A stretch of DNA of 64,000 bases from Bimastos eiseni (GCA_959347315.1 OY365808.1:6537672-6601671); one strand, 5' to 3'. Shown: positions 11,453 to 22,689, counted from the stretch's first letter. Translations and numbers: made by a program. The notes: generated by a model from the sequence alone, not told the origin.

Positions 11453-12779
11453 AAGAGAGCAAATCTACAAATCGGTAACAAAATGCTTGAAATGGCTGGT
11501 CCGTCTGAACGGAACTGTTTAGGCTACAAGGAACAATCCGAGGATTCTAAAATCCTACTCAATTAATGTGTTAAATCGAAGCCTAAACCTGTTCTCTGTG
11601 TGCCATGATTAGTCCATACGTCATTACGCGTCCTTTGATGTAGGACATTGTTTTATTAAGGCACTTAAGTTTGTGAATATATATATATATATATATGTGT
11701 GTGAAAGAATTAATGAACTTGATATAGCGCTAGACTAAATGATGTTAATTTAATTTCGACGACTGTTAGAACAATTAGCTAAACAATGCATAGTAAGCTA
11801 CAAGAATTGCCAATGGTTGGCCCACGCACAGGCGTGGAACCAACCAACGGATTTCCGTCAACAGCTCACAGATGGCATGGATATACTCAGAAAATGTCCC
11901 TCAGTTTCGTTCTGAATCCCTTCCTGCATGCTGCATCTACAGCGTAAACTCTCATCTTGGTTAAATAATACGACTTGTACTAATCCCACGTGGTGCCAAC
12001 CCTTTCTTCAGATTCGCATTTTTTGTCAGTGAGCGGTTTCCATTTGCCCCGAAATTCTGCCTACCGTTTGCCCTTCTGTGACATTAGTCTAAGCTGATGC
12101 AAACGCCGCAGGGAGACGGGATGATCTCCATCCGGGTGTCAACTGCAGACGCGTTGCACTCTGGGAAAGCCGTTCAAGTCGGCGCAATATGACAAACGAG
12201 AAGGAAGAGGATGAAGCAGAAGAAAGGAGGAGGAAGAGAAGGAAAAAGGAGAACTATATGCTTGATATCAGATCGATGGACTGGCGAAGTCGATCCTGTG
12301 TGTGATTCATAATTTCAGTCTCTATATTATGTCTGTCTGTCTTTCTAACAGAGAAAAAGATAGAGAGACAGAATCTATCTCTTTGGCTCGACTGAGATAA
12401 ACGGAAAAGAAACATGTACGAGTCAAGACATTTGCGAATACAGGATGGTCTGTATCATTGTCTTCCATACCCATTATCTTCTAAGAAAGAAACGAAGGCA
12501 TTCAAAAATATGGACAAAAAATTAACGGTTATGACAATAACATCGTTGAGGGCCTTAATTATTGTGGTGCTTGTCTGAAACTCGGCGAGCTTATTAATAG
12601 CCTTCATTGCCAGATTACTGTCTTTCAAAACCACAGGTCAATTGCAAGTTTTGTTTCACCCCCAAAAACTTCAAATACTGGATCTTTCCTATAGATACAC
12701 GCATTAAGGACTATCACGTTCTCAATGCCTTAGTTCTTGTGTATCTATTTCTTTCCTGTTCTGTTTCCTGCCTGTGCTA

Positions 12780-12986
12780 TCGGTGTTACTGTGTCTGTCT
12801 GTCTGTCTATCACACTCTCCTTGTCTTTCTCTCCTAAGTATGCATTCATCTATCTGGCTGTCTGTCTGTCTCTTATAAATCTCCTATCACTTTCTCACTT
12901 ACTCACTCATTCATTCATTCATTCACTATCTCTTTCTTTCCGTCTGTCTGTGTCTGTCTGTCTCTGTCTGTCTCTGTCCGTCTGTC

Positions 12987-13034
<48 letters not shown>

Positions 13035-13060
13035 GGTCTCTCTTTCCGTCTCCTCAGTCT
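12780..13060 (+). repeat. (CTGT)n / (TC)n pyrimidine microsatellite block
   Basis: Interrupted CTGTCTGT and TCTCTCTC runs, with CATT repeats near 12905-12925. Leucine/serine-rich open frames across it are low-complexity artefacts. Confidence 0.92.
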
Positions 13061-13099
13061 GTCTCTATCTTGCTGTTCCGAGAGCCTCACGGTCGTCGT

Positions 13100-13460
13100 C
13101 GGTCGGGTGTTTGCTTTCCCTGAAACTTAAGAGGCCTCTCGCTGTCTTTCGCCGCCTCTCGCTGTTGCCTCTGAGAAAGACGAATTACGTAGCAGATGGT
13201 CATCCATCGGACAGAGAATATGAAGACGTCTTCTCATCGAGTGCTCCAGTTTCTGGTATTTCAAGCGTCAAAACAGTAATAAAGCGAATGAAAGCAAACC
13301 CTCGCATATTCCACAGTTGGGTGTCTTCCGCTGTTGCTCCGGTCCCTCTCGGAGGCTCTTCAGTCAACAGGAACAGGAAATCTTTACCTACATCCATTCG
13401 CTCCTGCTCCATGTCTCGCGTCATTTTGCCCCAACTCAGGAGGTCGCTCTTTTCACTTGG
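13100..13460. other. Moderate-GC segment with open frames on both strands, unassigned
   Basis: Base composition is more balanced than the surroundings. The - strand keeps a frame open over 13200-13424 (MTRDMEQERMDVGKDFLFLL...) with a possible GTAAAG donor after MDV. The + strand is open over 13111-13506. Neither shows a domain, signal peptide or convincing pair of splice sites. It could be an isolated exon or untranslated sequence of an unannotated gene. Only weak support. Confidence 0.2.
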
Positions 13461-13469
13461 CCTGCACGA

Positions 13470-13565
13470 TTATGTTAGTGGGTGGCGTGCTGGGGTGTTA
13501 ACCTAGAAGCGACGGGTTCAAATCCTCGCCGGGATAGACGCTTGTTCTGGGATTTCTGCTCCATC
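13470..13565 (+). repeat. tRNA-derived SINE-like sequence
   Basis: TTAGTGGGTGGCGTGCTGGG resembles a tRNA A box region, and GGGTTCAAATCC at the expected spacing matches the B box (GGTTCRANNCC). No cloverleaf closes and there is no acceptor pairing, so this is a retroposon head, not a tRNA gene. From 13566 to 14410 I see nothing definable. Confidence 0.5.
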
Positions 13566-14414
13566 TACGCCCCTAGCCAACTGGAATGAATTCAGTGCAT
13601 TGTAGCATTGATCATACGTCGTCGGTGGGAAGAGCAGGGGATTGGCCACCCGACCTCGTATTGGTAGGGAGACTTAGGGAATGAAGTCGCCATGCAAGAC
13701 CACAGCATTAAGTAGCGTATCTAATTATGTACTACTAGGTAGGCCTATTCAGAAGCGCTCTCAGCGTGACAGCCTTAAGGAAATAAAAAAAGTGTTCAGG
13801 TAACGAAGGGATGAGTGTGGGAACGCGATTAAAAGCTTTCTATGATTACGGGGAGAGGTGGGGTTAGGTCCACATAGAAGAGTCCACGATGGCAAAGGCA
13901 TGACCTTATACATGTATGTAGGAGCACATTAAACTGATATAGTCTACTCTCTCTTACTTAATTGCGTCAACATCGTTTCAATCAATCAATCTAAAATTGT
14001 TTACTGTATAAATTAACGACAAATAATTATGCAGGATGACAATTTCACGATGCGGACCTACTTTCTGAAGTTAAGCAACATGTAGCCTAATCTAGTTCTT
14101 TTGAGAGATACTTATGACCCGCTCTATATTACGACTGGATATAGTTAAGTTACTTGAAATTGCATCTTGTGGTTCATTTCCCTCCTCTATTTACACTGAG
14201 TACATCTTGTTTGTGGAAATTGCGTGGTCTTAGACGACGTGTGGGCCATGATTTTAAGAGCTTTCTCCTAGGTTCTACAAAGACAGAATCCATTTCTTGG
14301 TTGAGCTCAGTCTACTAGAGCAGCTGATGCTCAAGAAATTCGATTGGTCGACCTCTATTCATAGCTCGATGGACCACTCGATGTTCTCACACTACGACAC
14401 AGCACGCAATCTGC

Positions 14415-14510
14415 TTTTCGGTGTGTGTGTGTGTGTGCGCGCGCGCGCATAGGTGTGGGTGTGTTGTTGTGTGTAGGTATGTGTAAGTGTGTGTGTTTTT
14501 CGGTTCATGT
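14415..14510. repeat. (GT)n/(GC)n microsatellite
   Basis: GTGTGT and GCGCGC runs with interruptions, continuing as GTGTAGGTATGTGTAAGTG. A further TA/TGCA tract lies at 14640-14735. Confidence 0.9.
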
Positions 14511-14759
14511 ATTGATGCGAGTGACCATCTATCGTATGATGACTTATTTTCAAGTGTACGTAATCATGTAGACCTGTGCAGTGTGCAATGTGCACGTATG
14601 TAATGATGTATCAGCATAATACATGTATGTATATGTATTGTGCATGGATGACTTTATTTATATATGAATTTATATATGTATATATATATATATGCATGCA
14701 TGTATGCAACTATGCATGCATTTAAGTATATGATTAATTATCTTTGTATATAGGCTTAT

Positions 14760-14941
14760 GTATATTACTACTGCTACTACTAAGACTTTTGCTACTGTTG
14801 TTGCTACTACTACTACTCCACCCCTCCACCCCTATTACTACTACTACTACTGCTGCTGCTACTGCACCCCTCCACCCCATACTACTACTACTCCTACCAC
14901 CACCACTACTACTACTACTCCCACCACTACTACTACTACTC

Positions 14942-14974
<33 letters not shown>

Positions 14975-15030
14975 TTACTACTACTACTACTAAACCTACT
15001 ACTACTACTATTACGCCAACAACAACTATT
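14760..15030. repeat. (ACT)n trinucleotide array
   Basis: Long imperfect (TAC/CTA) array with two C-rich interruptions (CCACCCCTCCACCCC). Poly-leucine and poly-threonine frames here are artefacts. From 15031 to 15500 there is no feature apart from AT-rich DNA. Confidence 0.93.
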
Positions 15031-15511
15031 GCTTCTGCTGTAATGTTTCTGTCGGTTTTCCTGACAGCCTTCCTTCTGAAAACATGTACAAGACCAATAT
15101 CATAATGACCAGAGTATCTTTCTGCAATGAAATTGAAGTTGGAATTTTTGGCATAAGTGTATTTGTAGCCTTCGAATAAAGATTGTTCATGGAAGTTCCA
15201 ACAATAAGGATCCGTAATTATAATTAGCCAATGAATGCACTGAGCAAGAAGCTCTTAATCTGTTTAATGCTTAATATGTACCTCACCTATATGCTTCATT
15301 CTTAGTCATGTAGAGCTACCCGTGTCGAATTTTACAGGTTGAGACGTGTTAGACATATGTTCGCAAGGCCATTGCTATAATTATGTATTTAATTATTCAT
15401 TTTTGAGTCGTGACCACATTATGATTACACTACGCCTATGACTACAACAATTAAACGCAATATTCGAAAATAGACCGAGAGAAACATCAGAGCCAACCGG
15501 AGCCAGATAGT

Positions 15512-16450
15512 TCAGTAGTTCCAGTGAGCCAGATTCTGATCGTAGCCTGCCAGGTATCGCTTTCCCCAGACTCGCATCATGTTGATCCTCCAGGTTCGTT
15601 TCGGGCCCCAGTCTGGATAGTACTTGGGTCGCTTGCTGAAGTCCTGTCTGCGCGTCGCATCACCCGAGATGGTCTCCCCAACCTGCGGAACCTCAACGTT
15701 GTCCTCGTACATTTCTTGTTCCTCCTCGCTCATTTCCGGTGGTCCCTCCTCGTCTGGAAGTTGGTCTGAGGGAGCAACGCCGGCGTCGTCGAGCATTCTC
15801 TTGAGGGCTCTCAAGTCTCGTCTGGTTCTGGAACTGGTGCCTGTGTCCCTTGCACTCTGAGTGGACCTTGGCTTTGACCATCCCACTGACAGGAAGCGGT
15901 TGATTCCTCTGTTGTCCTCTCCCAGCTTCCGAGATCCCACTCGCTTCCGGTCGGAATCGGTTGTGTCTTCCACGGATTTTGCGGATGGTTTCACTCCTTC
16001 GCGGGACGGTTCGCTGTTGACGCCCCATCTCCCATACGATATTCCGTTCCCTCTTTCCTTGAACAACTCTTCCACATTCCCTCTATCTCGCTCCGCTTGA
16101 AGGTCGCCATTGGATTCATCATCGTTCCCTTCACCTGTGATCTGCCATTGGAGTTTCATATCCGTTAGTGACTCCTTTCCCTTCGACCTTTCACCTTGCT
16201 TTAATTTCGGGACGGACAACTCTTTCCCAGAAACAATCTCCCCCACACCTAGAGTTGACGGCGGTGACGTTTTTACCCGAGCTTGGATGTTGTCTTCCAT
16301 GTTGTCGCCCGTACAACACGCACTGTTCGCCGTCCCGTCAGTCTTCGGACTACCAACGGAAGAGATCGTGTCATCGCCGCCCGTCTCGGATCGGATGGAA
16401 GACGCCAAGACGACAGCGGACAAAAGAAGCGGAAGAAGAAGAGCAGTCAT
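15512..16450 (-). CDS. Putative secreted neuropeptide/peptide-hormone precursor, family unassigned
   Basis: Intact 312-residue frame. I start at the ATG at 16450, because the residues after it form a clean signal peptide (TALLLPLLLSAVVLASS) and a possible acceptor (CTCACAG) sits immediately 5', suggesting an intron in the 5' UTR. The longer in-frame start at 16516 would bury the signal. A long acidic, Ser/Gly-rich middle contains the only two cysteines (ACC near residue 45) and an RTRR site. The last 46 residues are cut by dibasics: RR at 267-268, KR 273-274, KR 284-285, KR 297-298. Predicted products are QDFS, PKYYPDWGP, TWRINMMRVW with a C-terminal amide (Gly 296 before KR), and the C-terminal YLAGYDQNLAHWNY. 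This layout (signal, acidic spacer, peptide cluster at the C-terminus) is typical of prohormones. I do not recognise MMRVW-amide as a known family. No further exon is required. Confidence 0.7.
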   Translation of the reverse strand: MTALLLPLLLSAVVLASSIRSETGGDDTISSVGSPKTDGTANSACCTGDNMEDNIQARVKTSPPSTLGVGEIVSGKELSVPKLKQGERSKGKESLTDMKLQWQITGEGNDDESNGDLQAERDRGNVEELFKERGNGISYGRWGVNSEPSREGVKPSAKSVEDTTDSDRKRVGSRKLGEDNRGINRFLSVGWSKPRSTQSARDTGTSSRTRRDLRALKRMLDDAGVAPSDQLPDEEGPPEMSEEEQEMYEDNVEVPQVGETISGDATRRQDFSKRPKYYPDWGPKRTWRINMMRVWGKRYLAGYDQNLAHWNY

Positions 16451-17295
16451 CTGTGAGCAGCTGTTACCTGTTGCATGGATCATCGGAAGCGGTTCACCTT
16501 CTACCTGCGACTGCAACAGGATACTTTCGTGTTAGTCAGTGGAGGAACTAGACTTCTCCAACAAAAGGGGCCACAGAGGGAGAGCTAACAGAATATCTGG
16601 TTTCGTAATGACTGGAAGTGAACTAAAATTTTGAGGGGCTCTTTCTGGCCCATGTAGAGCCGCCGCTGGTGTTAGAACTGGTACGAAATTAGTTCTGCGT
16701 AAAATTCCATCTCCCCGGTTGACCAACAATATATGACGGACTTCGTGGTAGGCTTGATCAATGTCATAAAATGTGATGTAAAGTAATCAATCATTTACAT
16801 AGCGCCGCTCGAACCAGCAGCGCTCTCAACTGGCGTCTGTACTTTGGGCTTGACCAATGTTCACATCTTCTACAAAGTATTAACGCATTTGAAGACGCAT
16901 CCATGAAATAGTAGCTTTATGACCCACTACCGGTATTGAAACTTGTGCTGGCAAGCCTTTTTATGCCCCAAGACAGCGGCACAATTTATAATGTATTCTC
17001 AATGACAGTCTATAATTCACGCCTTCACTCCCTGAAATGACATTTAACTCTCCTAAGGGCACCTGTTACCTAAATTTTGGGTAGGCCTGCATGTACAGTT
17101 CGGTTCTTTCTAAATCCATGGTTAGTATTAATGCTGAAACGTATATGTCTTATAATGCTTCTAATGCTTCTAATGCGCATTTAAAATGCATTTCGATCTC
17201 TCTTGTCCTTGATCGCAGATTTCTTCTTCCAGCTGTGATGGTCGACAAAGCAGATCTTCCCTTCTTATTAGTATACATGACATCTTTCTCAAATA
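16451..17295. other. Upstream of the precursor gene; no feature beyond possible 5' UTR
   Basis: The sequence just 5' of the precursor ATG stays open to about 16535 in frame and could be 5' UTR or an upstream exon. The remainder to 17295 shows no motif-supported coding; short frames there lack any domain. Confidence 0.3.
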
Positions 17296-17299
17296 TGTT

Positions 17300-17445
17300 A
17301 TTCTGAAATTTTGATATTGCCGTTCTTCCAATATCATTTGCTCAGAAGTGCACACGCCTCGACGGCGCAATTGCAGTTGTACTGCAGGGCAATTGTGCGC
17401 GAAGGACTTGCTCTAACCAATCGGCCACCGTGCCACACAAATGAT
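17300..17445 (-). repeat. SINE-like element, minus orientation, internally deleted
   Basis: Read on the minus strand it begins TGTGTGGCACGGTGGCCGAT then TGGTTAGAGCAAGTCCTTC, and continues with TGCAGTACAACTGCA...GTGTGCACTT. It matches the fuller element at 53200-53410 on the plus strand but lacks the B-box segment. GGTGGCCGATTGGTTAGAG is a tRNA A-box-type head. Confidence 0.65.
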
Positions 17446-17679
17446 TCCTTGCGACAGTTTGTGGCTTGAGTTTATTTACTTGTATATATATCATTAATTA
17501 TTTGTAAGCACTTGCAAACCATTCTATTCGATCCTGGCCCTGTGTTGACTGGACAGGAGCCATTCTGAATCAATACAGCGATAACCGCGTGCATAAAAAC
17601 GCATCATGTTTATAACCGCTTCTATAGGAACTCGTGATTTATGGGATGAAAATATGGCAAAACATATATGTATATATAT

Positions 17680-17960
17680 ATATATATCCGTGAATATTTT
17701 ATTGAAAAATTCTCGTCTAAACACACAATTAAAGTCTGTAATATATTTAATATGATATCTAATGTGATTATATACGATATTTTTCATGATTTATTAGAAA
17801 AAAGCTCGTCTAAACGTAACATTATAGAGTTTGTAACAGGCTATAGATCTACTTAGTATGGTAGGCATATCTAATGTAATTATAGACCTATACGATATTT
17901 CCCGTGATTTAAAAAACTCACTTCTAAACGCACAATAATATAGTCTGTTAATACTAAATA
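17680..17960. repeat. ~95-bp tandem repeat, three diverged units
   Basis: Three successive units share CGTGATTT-like, CTCGTCTAAACGCACAATAA-like and AGTCTGTAA-like words followed by TATCTAATGT and TTATA-ACGATATTT. They are clearly related but about 15-25% diverged by eye. Preceded by a TA run at 17668-17688. No gene is supported from 17961 to 18560. Confidence 0.7.
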
Positions 17961-18567
17961 ACTGGTATAATGTTATAAAACGACAAACGAAACGTTAGCT
18001 ACTGAACTTGTAACGTTAATTTATTTGCGATATAACTAAGTTAATTCAAGAAAGGACGACGATTCTCGTAATCGGCGAAGATGGCTTTTATTCGGGTGGC
18101 TGTTTCTCTGTAGAGGAAAACTCACTAAACTGCTCGGAACAGGGTCTTGACCATCCATATAAACGGTTCAATCTTCATCTCGTTCATGCTCTGCTCTTTC
18201 GGAAGGTCCTCGATGAGCTTTCAGAGGGATGGGCGATTGGAATGATGAGGCTCACTGAGACCCCGGTGTAATCCTTCGATTGTACTGATGGTCTTTTATT
18301 AGATTGTGGAGGACAGCATCATAACAGTTCCAAAATGAACGAACGAATGAAGGGCGCTGCTTCGAGCACTAACTTCAGATCCTGTTCACTTAGAGGAAAA
18401 GCTTCTATTTTGGACCCCCAATGGAAAATGCGCTTTTCTCCTACTACCTAAGCCTTAGTAACACAAATGTATATACCATGTTATATAGATTTTGTTTGAG
18501 AATTATTTTGACAAGGAAAAAGATGTCTTGGTTGCTTTTCCAATTTTTAAGATTTTTTTTAAATAAG

Positions 18568-19800
18568 AAAAGTGGTCCATAAAACATATCTAGTTGTGTA
18601 AAATGGACCACTATCCTCGCATGAAAAAAACACAGGCAGAATTCAGAACTTGCTTATGCTATGTGTATTGAACATAGAAATTATTGCCTTGAAACACAAA
18701 GAAATGTAACAGTATACATTGAACAATTTAAAAATGACAAAAACATGCAATGAAAATAATAACGTTTGCACCAATGGCATTAGGCCCCCTACTTTATAAT
18801 ACAGGAATAAAATAAAAATGTTAATAATTGTGAGCAATTAAGTGGAACTCAAATTGGCCTATCAGGAAAAGAAGGCCTTGTAACAAACATGGAAGGCTTA
18901 TCTCTAGGCCTACTAAGTTTCTGTTGAACAATGTTATTTACAAATATCGCGCGTGTATTCTTTATCATCAGTATCATCCAAATACAGCTTTCTGCATGTC
19001 ACTCTGAGTCCACAATGCCCTTCTACCTTAGGAAATCCGATTTTGGCAGGTTTGTGTTCCAGGAGCATTACTCTCTGCTTTTTATTGCCAACCTTCATTT
19101 TCTGAGGCTTAGGCCAATCTTTAGACTAAAAGAAAAGTTCAGCGACAGGCCTGTGCTGTTCAGTATATATAACCCAGTAATTAAATAGCCTATAGTAAAT
19201 ATTCCACAGCATTGCGTGGCTAGTGTTGCACTGCAAATTGCCTAGTGTTAGAATGCAATTACTATTAGTATGCATATGCAAAGATAGCTAATTATTGCTA
19301 GTAATATTAAATAGTAGGCCCTAGATAGGCCTAGTATTAGGCCTACACAGCTGAGCACTAATGTTAAGCTTGTAATATGGACCTACAAATGTGCAATATG
19401 GACCAGGTCCGTATTACGCACACATAAAGTGGTCCGTATTACACGTGACGGGGTGTTTGGTAAACCGTTTGCTATCGACAGAAAACGTGTTATTGAACGA
19501 TCGGGTTTCTTAAACACAATTAAGCATATTATACCTACAAAACTTAACATGTTACGTCTATCTCCTATGGGTCTTCTTCGGAACATTTTTAAAAAGTGCA
19601 CTCACTTTTAACAACCTGTGTAAAAAGCTTTTAATAATTCGTTGCCAGAAGTAGCGTTTTGGATGAACGGACGAAAACAGTAAATAACAAACAAGATAAG
19701 GTATATCTAAAAACATAAGGTACTAGCTCAGATATTGACCTAGAGTCTAGATACCAGAGGTGGTCCGTATTACACGGTGGTCCAAGATACAAGCCTTTCC
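18568..19800. repeat. Cluster of GGTCCGTATTACAC-type words in direct and inverted orientation
   Basis: AGTGGTCCAT and ATGGACCACT form a hairpin at 18571-18612. GTGCAATATGGACC and GGTCCGTATTACGCAC form a near-palindrome at 19390-19420. Further direct copies (GTGGTCCGTATTACAC) lie at 19430 and 19757, with GTGGTCC again at 19777. This looks like the ends of one or more short DNA elements, not a gene. Superfamily not assignable. From 19801 to 20875 no feature is seen. Confidence 0.4.
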
Positions 19801-20877
19801 CCTATAAGTCCACGTCGTGTAGGCCGTCCAATCCTCATATTTTCAAAATAGTTGAAGAAATAGCGAATGAGTTCATTTCCTGGAAGAAGGTTGTGTCTAG
19901 GATATCAGTGACCGCTTGATCGATATGATCGATTGGAATGAAGGCACGACAATGAATGCCACGCGGTAATTATAATGAGGCGGTTCAATGCGCGCGATTC
20001 TTAATGTAGACCACTTTTATGAGTTTCTGTTGGAATGGCGCTGCATAAATTTCCATTACATTACATTTACGGTTACAAAATTGCAACCTTTATAGAGATG
20101 GGACAAAGGCACCTCAGAATGGGGGCTCTTTCAACCTGATCGTACGTATAAACCAAGAAAGAGTTGACCATTTTGGTCCACATTTATTGAACAGGACCAA
20201 GGTCGAATAGAGTTAATCAACTAAAACTGTTTATGCTAAAAGAAAGTAAACGTTGTTCAGATTCAACGTATCAATATCTATGCGCAGTATGTGGCGTATG
20301 AAAGAGACTTCTCCAAACAAATTAATTTGGTCTCAAGAAGTCATTCGGTCACTGGCACATGCAATATAGGCCTAACGTTCTGGGAATTTGTCAATATTAG
20401 CAGATACATGTACCGCGTGTCCAGTTGACTTGAAGCCGGAGTGTGGGACATGGTTTCATCAGAGGAGGCTGTTATAATACGGAGCCTATTGCGATTATTT
20501 GCAAAGAGAAAGACAAATTGTTTCCTGTGAATTTAATAATTACCGGACGACCTATGTGCCTGATTAAATTTGTTCAACCGTTCTGCGCTGAAACAGCTTC
20601 AACGAAGGCATGAAATTAATCGGAGTTTCAGCCATTGTCAGAGGTGGCCTCTGCCAATAAAACCGCCTGAACAGAGCACATGAACCAATGAGTATACATG
20701 TATGTCTGTATGTCTGCGTAACAACGGTCTTTCTCAAAGGAACTGCGTAACCCATGACTTGAACGGGTGCACTTACGATCTGCTCTATACTTGCGGAGCC
20801 CTCGGGAAAACACTCGTCTTGCAATAGGATAGCAAGAAAACATCCCAATACGCATTAATATCTGCACGAATGTATGC

Positions 20878-21225
20878 ACGAATGTATGTATGTATGCATG
20901 TATATATGTATGTAAGTATGTATGTATGTATGTATGTACGTATGTATGTATGTATGTATGTATGTATGTATGTTGTATGTATGTATGTATGTATGTATGT
21001 ATGTATGTATGTATGTATTATGTATGTATGTATGTATGTATGTACGTATGTACTATGTATATATGTAAGCATAATGCATGTATATATACATACGCATTAT
21101 GCTTACATAAATACTTCCATGCATACATACATCCATACATACATGCTCTGCATGTATTATGTAAGTATGTGTGTATGTATGTTTGCATGTAAGCATAATA
21201 CACATATAGATATATGTGTGGTGTG

Positions 21226-21284
<59 letters not shown>

Positions 21285-21290
21285 TATGCA
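20878..21290. repeat. (ATGT)n tetranucleotide array, perfect 16-bp inverted repeat, and (GT)n tail
   Basis: A long ATGT/GTAT array to about 21060; then TATGTAAGCATAATGC and its exact inverse at 21062-21109 around a 16-base spacer; then CATAC repeats on the other strand and a (GT) run at about 21224-21283. The Tyr/Met/Cys-rich frames across this region are repeat artefacts. An (ATT)n tract follows at 21360-21405. Confidence 0.92.
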
Positions 21291-21589
21291 CGCATAGGTT
21301 TTAGGTTTTACTTGTTTGGATGCGGCTATAGCTGAATAACACTTTCTAAGAATCTAGAAAATTATTATTATTGTTATTATTAATATTATTATTATAATTA
21401 TTATAGCAATTTTACAAAGTCCCCCTTCATGATTGCCTACACAGAATCCTCCGGTCAAACAGAAGGGTAATGAAAACCGAGGAACAGTGACAAATAGATA
21501 TTTGACGAAGCGTGGAGGGAGAGAATAGGGTTTCATCCCCGTTCGCAGAGCCTGCTACGGAGAAGGCAAGGCGCTGCCTGATGTCAGTC

Positions 21590-21751
21590 TGAGACCGGGG
21601 ACGATAAGTTCATCTTGTGCAGCTGAGCGGAGAGAGCAGCGGCGCCGGACGTGCGTGGTTGAGCAGCAGAGCTGTCGTGAGTATGATCGAAGGACTAACC
21701 AAAACAGAAATTCTGCAAACACTGCGCTGTGAGGAACAGAACCAGCGGAGT
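21590..21751 (+). other. GC-rich segment with short open frame cut by the assembly gap
   Basis: A purine- and CpG-rich stretch unlike its AT-rich surroundings, containing ATG at 21682 followed by IEGLTKTEILQTLRCEEQNQ up to the gap. It could be the 5' end of an exon or a promoter-proximal CpG island. The open frame reported through the gap is meaningless because the gap is unknown bases. Confidence 0.25.
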
Positions 21752-21951
21752 NNNNNNNNNNNNNNNNNNNNNNNNNNNNNNNNNNNNNNNNNNNNNNNNN
21801 NNNNNNNNNNNNNNNNNNNNNNNNNNNNNNNNNNNNNNNNNNNNNNNNNNNNNNNNNNNNNNNNNNNNNNNNNNNNNNNNNNNNNNNNNNNNNNNNNNNN
21901 NNNNNNNNNNNNNNNNNNNNNNNNNNNNNNNNNNNNNNNNNNNNNNNNNNN
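21752..21951. other. Assembly gap, 200 N
   Basis: Exactly 200 unknown bases, a conventional placeholder length, so the true size and content are unknown. LINE coding sequence begins right after it, so repeat collapse is a likely cause. Confidence 0.99.
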
Positions 21952-21954
21952 CTC

Positions 21955-22560
21955 GTGTTCTCTAATACTTAAACTTGATCAAATAACTGCGTTTCAACTG
22001 AATGGATTTATGTACAAGTATTTAAATGGCTTCTTTTCCATCATGCCTTGCTAACTTTTTTTCTACCAGTTTCCAACTTAACCTCTGTGCATAACGCTGA
22101 TAACTTCAGACCATGCACTTTCGAACAAATACCCGCATGTTTTTTTCAAGTGCCTCTGGACCTCAAGCATGGAATAAATTGCCATCGAGTCTAAACCAGT
22201 TAAGCACCATCTCTCAGTTTAAAAATAAACTCAAAGAATATTTTCTAAAATTATAATTTATTGAGTTATTTGTCTAGCTCAAAGTAATGCTTCCTGGTTT
22301 TGTGCCTTCATTGTGTACAGTCTTAATTACCCTTTTTTATTTTATGCCTATTAGTGAACTCACTAAGTTTCTTTTTCATGGTCTTGAACTTAGTTGCATA
22401 AACGTGCTCCTAATAATTGTGTAATGGGTGTCCCTCGGTCACTCTAGGTTTCCTTTTGTTGTCTGTGCCTTCTGTAGTAAATGCTCTATTTGGTTAATTG
22501 GTTGATAAGTCGCCACTAAAATATTTGGTTGGACCTATGGTTATTCTTGGTTATCTAATA
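21955..22560 (+). mobile_element. Non-LTR retrotransposon (LINE) ORF2 3' end and tail
   Basis: Frame-shifted remains of the reverse-transcriptase C-terminal region: ITAFQLNGFMYKYLNGFF, then NLTSVHNADNFRP, then ASGPQAWNKLPSSLNQL and ISQFKNKLKEYFLKL ending at about 22255. The order (MFxYxxGLLP, HxxxTR, WNxLP, FKxxLKxxL) is that of CR1/L2/Jockey-type elements. About 300 bp of 3' UTR-like sequence follows, ending in a TAA/ATT microsatellite at 22556-22585, a common LINE tail. The upstream part is lost in the gap. Confidence 0.75.
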
Positions 22561-22689
22561 ATAATAATAATTATTATTATTATTATCATTACCACATTAT
22601 TGGCATAATAATAATCAATAATGGTATCATCACCATCATTATCACTAGTAGGCCTATTGCCATTATTACTATTTAGGTTATTATTCGTA

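Noticed and set aside
10110..11566. Duplicate small genes sharing an N-terminus (MESEIKLSENHPVVS)
   Set aside because: The shared part is just the 176-bp direct duplication. The frames diverge immediately after it and have no domain.
14744..15105. Leucine- and threonine-rich open frames
   Set aside because: They are translations of the (ACT)n trinucleotide array.
16110..16551. Plus-strand frames over the precursor gene
   Set aside because: Shadows of the minus-strand precursor, which has the signal peptide and cleavage sites.
20785..21304. Long Tyr/Met/His-rich open frames on both strands
   Set aside because: They are produced by the ATGT/CATA tetranucleotide array, which lacks stops in several frames.
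21617..22054. 145-codon open frame across the gap
   Set aside because: Most of it is unknown bases. The right part belongs to a LINE reverse-transcriptase remnant.
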